Below are positions 14,280-26,357 of a DNA stretch of 64,000 bases, piece after piece; positions within the stretch are counted from its first letter, which is position 1, and each line of letters begins with the position of its first letter. The DNA lies in the NCBI RefSeq assembly GCF_008831285.2, contig NC_045144.1, forward strand, positions 17,809,716 to 17,873,715, read 5' to 3'. The notes under the pieces are model-generated. The model saw nothing but the letters and a program-made list of their open reading frames with translations, searched no databases and was not told where the DNA came from. A program made the translations under genes and the position numbers. Origin of the DNA: Nymphaea colorata. Its lineage: Eukaryota > Streptophyta > Magnoliopsida > Nymphaeales > Nymphaeaceae.

Positions 14280-14864
14280 AAGAAATTCACGTATGGCCAT
14301 ACCCAACTTGCTTCATGCAAGACATTGAACGTTTCCCAATGCCCTCAATTCGTTGTTCTCCAAACGCACATTAAAATTAGAGAAAACTGAAAGGAAAAAG
14401 ACTTGTACCTACCAACTTCACAGGTGAGAGAGAGAGAAAGAGAGAGCCGATGTTTGTCTTACTGGCGGCCATAAGGATCAGATCTGAAGGTCGAGCCGAA
14501 AAAAGCGCCACATACGACAGATGACAACAAAAGCAGCAACGATGGAAACAAAGAATAAGAGAAAAGGGGGGAAATAGTATGACGGAAAGAATGGTCATTT
14601 CTCCGCAGAAGACAGAGGCGCGGAACCAAAAAAAAAAGAAAAGAGCACGACACCAATTTCGAATGTGACGAAGGAGGAGAACCAAGAGGAGAGCGGCAGA
14701 AACAAACTCACCTCGATCTGCGAATAGAGGCCATAAGAGCCGCGCCCCTTGAAGAAGTAATCGACGGCATCGTTGGCCTCCGCTCCTCCGCCGCCGCCTG
14801 TCTCTCCAGCCCCGGTGCCCACCGCCTGTGTCCCAGCACGACTGTCCGAGCAGCAATTTCCCAT
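5704..14864 (-). CDS. BON: BONZAI/copine family protein (C2A-C2B-copine vWA), 16 exons, 580 aa
   Basis: Copines are calcium-dependent phospholipid-binding proteins. Plant BONZAI members act at the plasma membrane in growth, calcium homeostasis and restraint of immune-receptor cell death. Exons (minus strand): 14864-14712, 13233-13186, 12494-12346, 12215-12167, 11598-11542, 11152-10973, 10866-10732, 10445-10384, 10286-10193, 10106-9992, 9860-9784, 9706-9569, 7229-7065, 6983-6870, 6043-5947, 5813-5704; they sum to 1743 nt in frame. The start MGNCCSD has Gly2 and two Cys, the N-myristoylation/palmitoylation pattern of BON1. Two C2 domains (about residues 48-180 and 185-325) carry SKSDPM and SKSDPF motifs. 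The copine vWA domain (about 335-555) has DFTASNG near 345 and LLIITDGVITD near 467. Length matches Arabidopsis BON proteins (about 580). [10 protein letters not shown] and HNVPVKTLKL resemble BON3 while the N-terminus resembles BON1, so the subgroup is open. Intron 7 uses a GC donor. Confidence 0.97.
7632..7870. repeat. Degenerate tandem duplication, unit about 120 bp, in copine intron 12
   Basis: Two diverged copies begin near 7633 and 7753 with ACTGGTTTATA(A/G)G. They share, in order, a CTTAGTGTC/CATAGTGTC block, TAATTTAAAT and AACCTGTTTT(A/T)GCTGACATAT. The stretch has no coding potential and lies in the 2.3 kb intron between the exons at 9569 and 7229. Confidence 0.7.
8106..8167. repeat. 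31-bp perfect tandem duplication
   Basis: Two copies of a 31-bp unit opening CATGGGACACGGCCATGAT start at 8106 and 8137, within copine intron 12. They look identical by eye, so the duplication is probably recent. Confidence 0.9.
9472..9535. repeat. 33-bp tandem duplication
   Basis: The word GACAAGTAATCACCATTGTA occurs at 9472 and 9505, each followed by an AATGG(G/A)TTTT tail. It lies in copine intron 12, just beyond the splice donor at 9568. Confidence 0.85.
14105..14430. repeat. 173-bp tandem duplication with GA microsatellite in copine intron 1
   Basis: Two near-identical units start at 14105 and 14278, both opening with GCAAGAAATTCACGTATGG. They share the blocks TTTCCCAATGCCCTCAATTC and TGTACCTACCAAC. 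A GA run separates them at about 14250-14277. This is a local segmental duplication in the first intron, close to the first coding exon. Confidence 0.85.
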
Positions 14865-15120
14865 CCTCCTCGACTCACCCTACTCCCTCAATGCGACCAG
14901 AGAGAGAGAGAGAGAGAGATAAGCGCGCACTGGGATTCGAATTTCCTCCTTCTCCGCCGAAAACTTTTCGGTCCGCCGGCGAAGGAATCGCACCCACGGC
15001 GTGTCGATCGGCGGAGACGTGAGAGCTCCGAACGCGCTTTTCAAAGACGTCGGACGCAGAAGTTGCTCTCCACAAACCCATGTGGGCCTCGCCAGTACAT
15101 GTTGACTCAAATGCCCTCAT
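14865..15120 (-). promoter_or_regulatory. 5' leader and proximal promoter of the copine gene
   Basis: Directly upstream of the MGNCC start lies a GC-richer stretch that contrasts with the AT-rich flanks. It includes a GA/CT microsatellite at about 14898-14919, typical of plant 5' leaders. No unambiguous TATA box was seen. Long ORFs here on both strands come from the GC-rich, stop-poor composition and are not supported as genes. Confidence 0.45.
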
Positions 15121-15465
15121 CATTGGCCGGTAATCACAACATCGTTCAGGTCTCCGTTATCGATATTGCCGCGTAACTCCTGAAACGTCATGTGTCATCA
15201 ATTTCACTTACCTTTCATTCTCTTCTTTATTAAATTAATTAAATTTTTAGAAACAAATATTTATCAAAAGAAAGAAGAAAACAATTGATTGAGTTCCAAT
15301 ACCGTAAACAATATTTTATATATATAAAGCTGTTTTTTAAATGACTCAATTAATCTTGTTTAAGGAAACTGATTTGTTCATTTTTCTATTTCTTCCTATC
15401 ATCCTTTAAAAGTATCTCATAATTTTCACTTATCTCCTTAAAATATATGGTCCAAAAGATTGTCA

Positions 15466-15512
<47 letters not shown>

Positions 15513-15516
<4 letters not shown>

Positions 15517-15565
15517 CTGTAAGTTAGGTCAGTTTGCATATGCCCTGTAAGCTAGGTCAGTTTGC
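15513..15565. repeat. 28-bp tandem duplication next to an AT microsatellite
   Basis: TGCCCTGTAAG(T/C)TAGGTCAG occurs at 15513 and 15541, directly after the 40-bp AT run. One mismatch separates the copies. Confidence 0.85.
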
Positions 15566-16679
15566 TCCAAAAACGTCACGAGGGCAGTAAAGTCATTAAA
15601 ATTTTCAGGAATGGAGACGTCATGGGGAACCAGCCAGCATTGTCTTCTAAACAATAAACAATGGTCCCAAATCCAGCAACTGGTCAGGCCTCCTTTTTCT
15701 AATGGCCCTTCCTCTCTCCTTCCTATTCCATGTGAAGAAGGTAAGGTGCAACGCTTTCACAATTTCCCTCAGTTTCACTTACTAGATTGTTGCACAATTT
15801 TCTTGCTCTTGTACTTGTCAAAATAAATATATATATATATATATAGTTGAAGACAAATATGAATCTGCTGTTATATTTCAAATTTGGTATCTATTAATTT
15901 TTGTGGCTACAAAACCGTGGTAAATGTGACATTCAAGTTGAAAGGTGTACCGTAAGTTTATGCATGTTTTAAAAAAACAATAACCTTGAAAAGATAGAAG
16001 TATACCATTATGGGTTTTATAAAGTCAGTTTACCTTTAAAAAAATAATTTGAAAAAAAAAAGGTGAGAGATCTCTGTCAACTACCAACTTTAGACAATTA
16101 GACTCACGAATGTAAGTATTGAGAAGTGGAAGGACTTCCTTCTTCACTATGCTTCTACACTTAACTTGAACTTCCAACATGTGGGAGAAGAGGAAGAAGA
16201 AAAAGGAGGATGAGAAGGAGAAGATGGGATGTTTGTGTTTTCAGAACATATAGTCCAACAACACTATGTTCTTATTATAGGAATGATCATGGTTTGATTT
16301 ACAGGCAGGCAAGAGGCAGTGTGGGCATTGTGTGGACAATTGCTTATACGGTTCTATGTTAATTTATATTAGCACCTGAAAGAAATTTTTCTCATTTAAT
16401 GTTCTTTAAAATTTTAAAATTTATTACTAGTGCCCCTTACCCGGTCATAAGCTGCTAGATGTTTGGTTAATTTGTAGTCCCTTCACAGATTGAAACTGAT
16501 CTTCTCACCTCCCAATGGGTTTGCGGAGCATGCATGTGACATGTTCATATATAATAATACTTAGTCATATAGACTCATGGCATGTCTTGGAGAAGGTGTT
16601 GCAATATCAACGAAAGGAAGTCCAGTGGAAGCGGCAAATTTTAGCCATCCGGCACATGGCAGCATATGATTTCTCTCTC

Positions 16680-16683
<4 letters not shown>

Positions 16684-16739
<56 letters not shown>
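16684..16739. repeat. (AT)n microsatellite
   Basis: About 28 uninterrupted AT units lie in intergenic DNA. The ORF reading across it encodes only a YI run and is not a gene. Confidence 0.95.
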
Positions 16740-16741
<2 letters not shown>

Positions 16742-17991
16742 CTCACACTTTGGAATGTACAGTTGCTATTTGCTAACGTTAGGCAGCATCCGATGTCAAT
16801 ATTAATATTAAAACCTAAAATTTCCATACTTGTCATTAATTAAATAAGGACATGAGTTTTTTTTACTTTTGTGGTTGTGTTTGATAGCTTCATATCTAAG
16901 ATCGGAGACTGCATTAAAAAAAGTGTTTTAGGAAATCCTCAATTTATTTATATCGGTAGCATGGATTTCAAATTCATGTTACATGCTAAAAGCAATGGAT
17001 TCAACGCAGGGGAGGGAGGTTAAATCTATGAATTTGAGATTTTAGGGATCTCCGATCCACAGTGAAACAAACACAACATCTATGTGCAGCTTCCAAATTT
17101 GAATGATTTGATGTCCTAGTGCTAGCAATATATCTCATATAAGTCTATGAAATCCCAGTTTTCAAAAACAATGTTGGATATGAGGGATCTATACACCAAC
17201 TTTATTCACTAAAAAAAAAAAGCACAAGCATAAGTAAGGAAAACTTAGATGCGGATACTTGAATCTTGGAATATACAATTAATTGTGATAAATGTTAGGC
17301 GGCATCTGATGCCAATAGGAACCTAAAATTGCCATCCTTATTATCGATACATTGAGATATGAGCTTTTTTACTTATACGTATAGTGTTGCCTGAAACGTT
17401 ACTTTCGGATATCTTTCCTGCTCAAAAATATGTTTTCTTTAAATTTGACTGTTGAAAGGACAACTGCCGAGCTTGCCAAGGGTAATCTCAGACAAGCTTG
17501 TGAGTGTATGGTAGATGATTAAAGTACATTTTCATTTTCTTTTCCTTAAAGAAATTTATGTCATATGATATATGGTTCATGTAAAATGTTTTTACTTGAT
17601 ATTTGTTTTTTTTTATGGTTTTAATTACATCCTTTCTTGCTAGTAGATTTGTCAGTGTAAACTGTTTTTCTTTTTAGGGTTTTAAGCTATCGTACATCAT
17701 ATGTTCCACGCTTTCTTTAACTGTGTATTTTTATCCTTGTGAACAGTTATGTACCTATCCCCAAGGGGGTTGGCCATTGGGATTGAGCAAGGGCTGGTGG
17801 GTGACCTGCAAAAAAGGGGCCACTAACGTCTAACTTTTTAAGTGCGGTGGGGGTGGAACCACGGGATCAAGGGTTGGATGGGGGCCTCGGCCTTCTGTCA
17901 GGTGGTGGAAAACCCTAATTGGAGTCCGATGAAAGTGGGTGGAATCAAAAATCTGGCCGCATTTGGAGGCGACTACTGGACTCCAGTGGCA

Positions 17992-18594
17992 AGGAAAATT
18001 TTGGGTCGAGCAAGGGAAATGATGATAATTTAATCCCCATTCTCAAAGTAACTGAGTGTGTATGATAGCTTAAATATATTGCTCATAGCTTAAAACATAT
18101 GGACTTTTCAACTGTAAATGGTGATAACGACTTTGTGCACATCAAAAGAATTTGATGAGGGAGCTCAACAGTAAAATTCCGATGATTCAAAAGTCGAACT
18201 CTATTAACTCTATTAACATCTGTAGGAACTGTTTGGCATTAGGAATGGTATGTTATTGTTTCATGAATCTGCCTGATTCATATAACAATAGCTTGTGTGT
18301 CTCACGTAGCTACTCTAAGTTTGGAGTTGATTCATGAAATACTCACATGGTGTTCCGCATGCCAAACGGCCCATAAAGGTTGGATTTCTAGGAAGAAAAT
18401 CCAACTCTTTTTTGAAATTTCATTTTTGAGCTTGGCTCATCAAATTCTTTTGATGTGCACAAAGTCGTTATCACCATTTATAGTCTAAAATGCTATTCCT
18501 TTTGAGCTATCAACATTCAAGCTATCACTCAATACCTTGAGAATGGAATTTTAATGGTAAGTACCATTTCCCTTGCTCGACCCAAAATTTTCCT
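17992..18594. mobile_element. 603-bp foldback element with about 270-bp inverted arms
   Basis: Left arm 17992-18269 is the imperfect reverse complement of right arm 18594-18329, with a 59-nt loop. A 45-nt block is perfectly inverted (18115-18159 against 18436-18480). Other matched blocks are the outer AGGAAAATTTTGGGTCGAGC, CATTCTCAA, GATAGCTTAAA/GATAGCTTGAA, TTTGGCAT and the inner TCATGAATC. There is no coding capacity. It could be a foldback or long-TIR MITE; a transcript through it would fold into a long hairpin. No clear target-site duplication was found. Confidence 0.8.
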
Positions 18595-20212
18595 CACTGC
18601 TGGCTTTGCCAAACCACATGCATTTGTCTTGTGTTCTTCGTGTTGTGTCTCTTTCATTTCCTATCGTTGGAGTTTGTTCATTGTCTCGTGGCCTTGCATA
18701 TACAGAATAGTAATTTCTTTTGTTTGAGTTCTTTCAATAAAAGAGGGGAGGTGGAAAAGAAAATTTCTTCTGTCCAGAAATAAGTAAACCAGCATTCATA
18801 TTTGGTACAAGCGAGAATTGGTTATTGTGCTTCCCCTGGTTATGACTATCTGAATGCTTTTTGGTCTAGCTTTTCACTTTTTTGGCAAGTTTATTGCCCA
18901 TTAGAGGGACAATAAACATAATAAACTAGATTATGTTTCAAATCCATAAAATTTAAACACATGGTGATATAGGTCACTAAACCAGTGCAGTTCCACCACC
19001 TCATGGAGGAGGATTTGGGTGCCTTTGGCTGAGATGATTCAAGCTCAAGGTCGGACAAACTATGAACTAAGCTGGCTCATTTGAAGGAAATTTTAACTTT
19101 TTGAATGAAAAACATTTGTTTATTGTTCATGGTTTCACTATATGAAGAGAGTATGCGATATATACAAGCTGAGCAAACATGTTCGCTTTCCACCCTTTTC
19201 TGGATGCAAGTGACCTTATGTGCGACTTATTTACAGTTTTTTTATGATCATAAACGCGCGTGCTCATCCTGACTTTCTTCTTAAAATGAGCCAATCACAA
19301 GGGCTTTGCAATAAACAGAGACAAGCAGCCAGCACCAGTGAGACGATGACATTCATATTTAGTTTGATCTTAAATCCCTATGAAATTCAAGACCGAACCC
19401 TCCCCTTTTGATTTTAGAGATGCCCTTTAGCTAGCGTGAAAAGGTAGAGATTCAGACCCTTCTAGACAGATTAATGAAAAAAATAATTGGATCAGATCAC
19501 TAATCGAATTTCACACAAATATCCCACAGGGATCCGCCAATAATCAGACCCCATTACACATAAATGCGAGACTTATGTTAGTCATATTCTAAACTCCATT
19601 TTAAAAAGCAATGCCTGGAAATCTAATTTCACATCAGTTGGACCTGATAAAGTCTCAATTCAAAGCCAATCTGAATCATTTACATGACTATGAGAGGGGC
19701 AGCATGGGGCATGTCCGGACAATGTAATGTTTTCCTTTTAAAATTGGGAAAATGTAAAATCAGGATATTATGCGACATGACAAACTTACTCTGCCTTATT
19801 GATAATGACAAATCGAGCAGCTTTTCTTTCAATGCTCCCACTCGTTTTTTGAGTGCCAATATCTCTTTTTCCTTAGCTTTGGCAGAGTTTCAAATAGTCA
19901 TTTGCTACCGATACAATTATGCATATAAGGAAAAAAAAAGACTTTCTTCATAAATTGAAAAAGGAGAGACCACGGACGGAGTTTGTACCAGCCCAGCAAG
20001 CTGATTGGCAGCTGCTTACTGGTTTGAATGGCGCCGATGGAACCTATGCATTGGTAGCTCCAAACCAAGGACCTATCTGGCCTTCTGAATCAAGGGGTTG
20101 GGAGAGAACTTCGGCTCTCGGTCAAGGCTCACAGGAAAAAAGATTGACCTTTACGGTGTCATAACCTTTACTGTGTTAACTCTGGCAGCCAATATCAAGT
20201 ACAGCATACGGA

Positions 20213-20491
20213 TTTATTACCATTGCTGTCTCGACGCTACAGCCCAAACACCTTGTTCTCCGCTGTCCTAAAGCGGCTACTAGCATTGGCCTTGTGGGAT
20301 CAAGCTATCGGAAAACAAACTGCAATTTGCATCGACCAAGACAAGAATTTGGAATTTTGCATCAACTACAAGATAAACTGTGTGCTAAATCATAAGTAGT
20401 GCAGGAAACCACATTCCCGTTGAAACTGTATTGGAACTAACAGCAGCGTCCATGTATATCAAAACAAAATTTACTTTTGAGATGCAGCTTG
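20213..20491 (-). other. Probable 3' UTR of the DCD gene
   Basis: The minus strand has AATAAA at 20218-20213, about 275 nt past the stop, and no further coding exon. The end is inferred from the hexamer. Confidence 0.45.
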
Positions 20492-23400
20492 TCATTGGTA
20501 GTAAGGAAGAGAGCCTGCAAAGGAGTACCTAGATGAAACTGGAATCGTTGCACTTTCAGATCCAAGATCACCATACAAACGTGCTGTGTCTCTATAATCA
20601 GCTCCACGGTAAGCAGGCCGATCATATGCTACGGGCAGATGGATGCTGGAATCCCCATAGGTTACCCCACTGTAAAGACGCTTCTCATATGCAACAGGCA
20701 ACCGTGCCCCAACAGGCCTGGAAAGATGCAAATCATCAGCATATTCCAGATGAGGTGCTGCCTGATACTCTCTTTCATAATAAACACGGTCGCGAGGGGC
20801 CATGTCTGCAGCTGCATATACCGGATCTTGCAGAACGGACCGGTATGGAACTCTTTCAGGAAGCACCCTGGTGATATCACCTCGGATCGTATGATTAGTC
20901 TCGATGGGATAGCGAGAACCCTGTGGAGGGGGCAGTGGTGGCAAAGGACCAAGCAGCTCTCGATGCCTAGCCACAGGATATTGTCGGTCCTTTGGATGTG
21001 GCACAAGCATCATCGGTTCACCATGGTGCTGATTCTCCATGTGATAATGCGGAGGAGTTGCAACAGTATCGGAAATTACAGTCCTAGGTATCCTATCAAA
21101 AGATGCTGGTGCAACTGCAGCAGAATGCACGGGAATGACACTCCTAGACACCCTGTCAAGAGGGCATTGTGCTACTGCAGCTGGAGTAATTGGAACTACA
21201 GTCCTAGGCCCCATAAGAGATGCTGCTGCTGCTGTTGGCACCAGCACTGGCACTGCTGCTTGTGCAGGGGCCAGCCGTTTCTCTTGGATAGGTCGGAACA
21301 ATTTACGGAGATTTTCAACCTGAAAATGCAATTTAGGACTCCTAAATAACATGACAGAGTATCAAGCATTTACAATTCATGGAGAACCAATATATTTCAA
21401 CCAAAGAGTAGAATGCAGCCACGTCACTGTCACGCCACTTCAATAGCATGCAGTTGCATGCTCTATGTTTCCATCACGTCAGACTGCTATAGCAATTGAA
21501 AATCCAAACAAGAAGCAGTCTGAAAAGGGAATTAAGAACCAATTTCACTTGGTCAACGCCCTATGACCGGATTACACAAGCAAAAAGCCAAGCAGTCATG
21601 ATGTGCAAAACACAAAAACTTCATGTCGGATCTAATTGGCAAAGATATTATGATATAAGCTAACAAGGGCTTGTGCTCTCAAAAATTAAAGTTTCCAAAA
21701 AAACACTTTGAAATGCATTACAGCATTTTTTATTTAGGTTAACATAATAATGAAACAACTTCAACAATAACAGCACATGAGAGTTGTATACAGCAATGTT
21801 ATCCGTATCGTACGATACGGACGCATATCGTACAATACGTATCGTATAGGTCAAGAAAACCTATACGATACGCTGTTTAAAGACGATACGCGTATGTATC
21901 GTACACGTATCGCACGATACGTGCGATACGAGGGCCGTATCGTACGATACGGGCGATACACCCCTGTATCGTACGATACGGGTTAAAACACAAAATTTTT
22001 TATTTTTTAAAGTTTAAACACTCTTCCCTCTCTCTCTCTTCTTGTATTTAAAGACTCCAAGAGACGTAGGAGGGAGAGATTTTGCACATTTTCATCAAAA
22101 ATAACCAAGGATTCATCGATTTGGAAAATATTATCGTTAAATCATGAAAGATGATAAGTTGATAACTATATGTTTTGAACTTATAAAATTGTGATGTAAT
22201 ATAAGTCCTAAAACTCAAAGTCCTAAGACTCTAAGTCTTAAAATTCTATAAAATTTTCAAGTTTAAAATTGTGATGGATGCTTATTATGTTATTTTGAAT
22301 ATCCTAATTTCTAATTTTTGAATGCGTTGTTGACACACATGAATGTTCCTTATGTATGATGATCTTTTTTATATTTGAATATATTTTCTTGATTTCTGAT
22401 TTTTTGTTTATTTTTTCAGATTTTTAATAATTTTTCTCTATTTTTTCTGATTTTTAAATATTTTTTAAAATTAAAAAATTAATTTTACGATATGCTACGC
22501 TACGTTTACGATACGTTACGATACAGCGTATAGGTTAGCCCGACCGATACGCGATACGCTACGCCTTTTATAACATTGGTATACAGTGCATAGGTACCAT
22601 AATGCTGCACAAAAATGTACCTGCTGTGCATTGAGCTCAGGATTAAATTTGAACTTGGCGATATAGTTGTCCTTGATTGCATCTCTGAAGGTACTTTCTG
22701 GCACAGGAAGACAATCCTTCACTACTCTAAACTTCACCTGTTGGCATAATGAAAGTTCGATCATAAATGACAAGGGTCATCAGAAACGATAACTAGAGAA
22801 GAAACGGTTCGGAAGAAAATAAGAAGCTCAAAGAAAAAATCCATATCAGCACCGAGAGTAATACATTTAAAACAGGAAAAGAACTTGCCGAAGCAAGCTA
22901 TTCCATTGTCCACTCAGAATCTGAAGGGATGCATATAATGAATGAGGCACTACCAGCATCACAATCATTTTCTAGCCACAGATCCTTCAAAGTTACACAA
23001 ATTAACATACACACAGAATGATCATAGGCACTAAGATAATGTGAAAACATGAGTCAAATATCTGTGTTCTGTTGTGTCCATATTAATACCAAGTTCGTCA
23101 CAGAATATGCAGCAAAAAGATACAAAGAGTGACGAGAGAATGACAAAGCCCTAACTAAGGTTTGCAAGCACATGGCATACTGTGTGACTGAGCAAGGTGC
23201 ATCACACAGGAAGCTTGCACCAAAAAAATAGCTCAATATGCAAGGCAACCCCAGGCATTCCGAAGATGAGACTGGCATCGAAGATTAGTATAGAAACCAT
23301 GCATAACCAAATGTGCCCATCAAGTAAAACTGTATTCCCAACCTCATTGCCAACACCAGGCACGTTTTCTAGAGTAACAACTGTTCAAGAAAAGCCTATC

Positions 23401-23766
23401 GAGTAACACCAAAAGCACAATCACTTAAAAATTTCCAACATACAAATCATGTGTACTGATAGTTACATGCATAGCCAAAAAATATTTTCTACATTTCAGC
23501 AGATATCATGACATTAGTACAGATAAACAAACTGTTAAAACCCTTAGGGCCTGTTGTCAGCCAAAATATATACAAAAATTTGGATATCAAGTTTAAAATT
23601 CAGTTCTACTTTATTGGTGTTCCATTAAAACTAGAAGAGATAAAACCAAGGGTTAGGTCACTTTCTGAAAACTGGAAAAAAGATCTGGTTTTAGGCAACC
23701 TGAAACATGAGTACCCCTTTCATTTTTATTACCAGCCACTTTCTTTTGGAAATAAATTGACAAAGC

Positions 23767-23814
<48 letters not shown>

Positions 23815-25557
23815 CCATGTTGCCTCCTTAGAGGGAAGAGACTCTAACATATTTTCAATATTTCTCTTTTTAGTTACTGGTTTTCATTAACCTAACATTC
23901 CAAATGTGGCTAACTTATGGTCTTTGTCCTGTCAGTACTTCTTCCATTCAAGATAGGACCAGAAACATGGTTTAGTTGCCACTTTTCCCTCCTTTCAGTT
24001 GTGATAATTAGATCTCATCTGAGCCACACAGGTATGTATGATCTGCCTAAGTACCAGTGTCAGTACGTGGGGTCAGGCGACACGGATACATGGGTACGGC
24101 TGTATTTTAAAACTTAGAAATTTATAGTTTCAAACTTAATTTTTTTCTTTAACCTTTCTGTTTTATTTCCCTTCGACCAAGATTCCATATTTTCCTTTTA
24201 TTTTCTTTAATTTTGAGAATTCTTGTGGATTATCATATATAATGTATATATTTACATATACACTCTGCCGTACCCCTATACCCAAATTTTCTAAAATCGG
24301 CATACCCGTAACCACACCAATGTGACTTAGGATCTCATGTATTTTTTTTATAGAAAACAAGGACTCCAATTAAAAGATCAACAATATGAATAACACTAAA
24401 AATTTAAAATAGCTCTGGTGAAACAGCTAAGTTAGCATTTTAGAATTTTGTTACATTCTTGAGCTTTTGTTGTTGCAACAGCACACATTAGCTTCTTAGA
24501 ATGAAAAAGAAAATAATTGAAGATCTCATGCAACTTCTAAATGAAAGCATCTTCATACAAAACAAAAGCAGCTAGGAAGTCTTTACAAAGAATAGACTTT
24601 TGGAGTCGGACATCACAGAAAACCAGTTAGGAAATCCTATAGGGATCAAAACTTTGTATGAACATACATGGCCATGCTAAATTGTTTTTAAAAATACACC
24701 GAGTATAATTACCAATGAAATTTGTGTGTCAGTTACTACTCATTTAAGCACTTTAATTTTTTAAGACACCTAAGCGCAAAGTAGGCCTTTCTGAAGGTCC
24801 ACCACCTAGCCACCTAGCACTTTTGACAACAATCCTTATTCCATTGAGCCACCTAGCACTTTTAACTACAAAAGGTTATAGCCCTCCATATTCCGATCAT
24901 TTTACATTTTGCAATCTGTTCATGTCATACTTTTCTATTAAAGCAGCTTAAAATTTTCCACAATATAATTTTTTTCAAAATTCTCTAATATAAATCATAT
25001 TTATATGGCATTCATAGCATTAATAGAATTTCAAGAAAGCTCCAAGATGAGCTTATCAACCTTTTTCTACGCCTAAGCTCAACCTCGAGTCCAAATGTGA
25101 ATTTTGATCCAACCCAATGAGCTCATGAAGAGGTCAAGCTTCCCAATAAATGAACAAGCCGCGCAATGGAACTTCCTTTTTCGTCAATAATAGAGAAAAC
25201 CATCCTTACGGTGGAAGAGCTGGTCACAATAACTTAAAACCCATTGTACGCATGGTTCCCTTTCCAACAATGTAAAACTATCTAGGTGAGACCTGTGGAA
25301 CTCCAATCAGCATAAGGGAACCAGATCTAAAAGCTAGGCACACTATGCACTTTAAACTTTAAAGTACTTTTCATGGAAGATTGATCTGTCAAACAATGAG
25401 GAGCAAGAGAAAGAGTTCTCAAAGTCAAAAGCATTATCTAAGTCACATGAGTGCAGAAGAGTACAGGTTAAGGAATGGGCATCGCAATGCAGGTCCAGAC
25501 ACAGCAATTTTGAATAAAAGGGTACAAGGCCAAGGCAAGATATAGACACACACACAC

Positions 25558-25609
<52 letters not shown>

Positions 25610-26288
25610 ATGTGTCAACAAAACTTATGTTTAACCATGTTTCTTTTAGGCATAGCCCCAAATTATCGTTCCCAGGTCTTTTTTTACTGGTGAGGTTTTT
25701 TTTTGGGTATTTTTTGGCAGAGTTTTTTTTTATTGGAAAATCTCAAAGTTCTTTAAAAAATAAAAAATCAAAATGTTAGGTAAGAATACAAGAAATGCCT
25801 AATAAGAAGTCATAAAAAAACAACTAGTTCAAATGATAAAAATGATAAAGTAATAAGTATTGTATTGCATCTAGGAGGTCATGTTAAATACCTAAAACAA
25901 GGGCAAATAAAACAAGGAAACAGAAGTTGAAAAAAATGAAAGCAGAAAATGACATGAAACATAAATGAAAAAATCGTGATAAAATCATGATAAATGGATT
26001 TTTAACGATTTTCAAAATATCGCAATATTTGCCTTTTTTTGTTTTCTTCATATTTTTCGTTCATATCACGATATTTTCAAAAAATAGATGTTTGTGACTA
26101 TGCTTTCAGCCTTTCAGGATAGTGAAGAAAAATACCTATTTGAAATATATTGGAAAAGTCAGCCGGTAATTTGTAGGTTTTGAAAACGTGAGCTTATTTT
26201 GTAATATGGGCAAAGCTTGAGTAGTGGTGAAGAAAGTTTAGAAATTTAAAAAGAAAAAAAAAATCATAGCTTACATTGGAAACCCATA

Positions 26289-26357
<69 letters not shown>

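Larger units (their letters stand above)
15121..20212. other. Intergenic region between the copine and DCD genes
   Basis: No gene was recognised. Contents are long AT microsatellites (15474-15513, 15824-15845, 16684-16739), a 28-bp tandem duplication at 15513-15565 (TGCCCTGTAAG...), and the foldback at 17992-18594. ORFs at 19684-20164 have no recognisable motifs, and their 3' part overlaps the likely DCD 3' UTR end. Confidence 0.6.

Noticed and set aside
14377-14856. 159-codon minus-strand ORF overlapping the copine start
   Set aside because: It overlaps exon 1 in a different frame and runs into intron 1; the MGNCC frame alone continues into the C2 domain after splicing.
20639-21349. 236-codon plus-strand ORF
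   Set aside because: It is antisense to DCD exon 3, which has clear domain continuity and splice sites on the minus strand; the plus-strand peptide is Trp/His/Cys-rich without domains.
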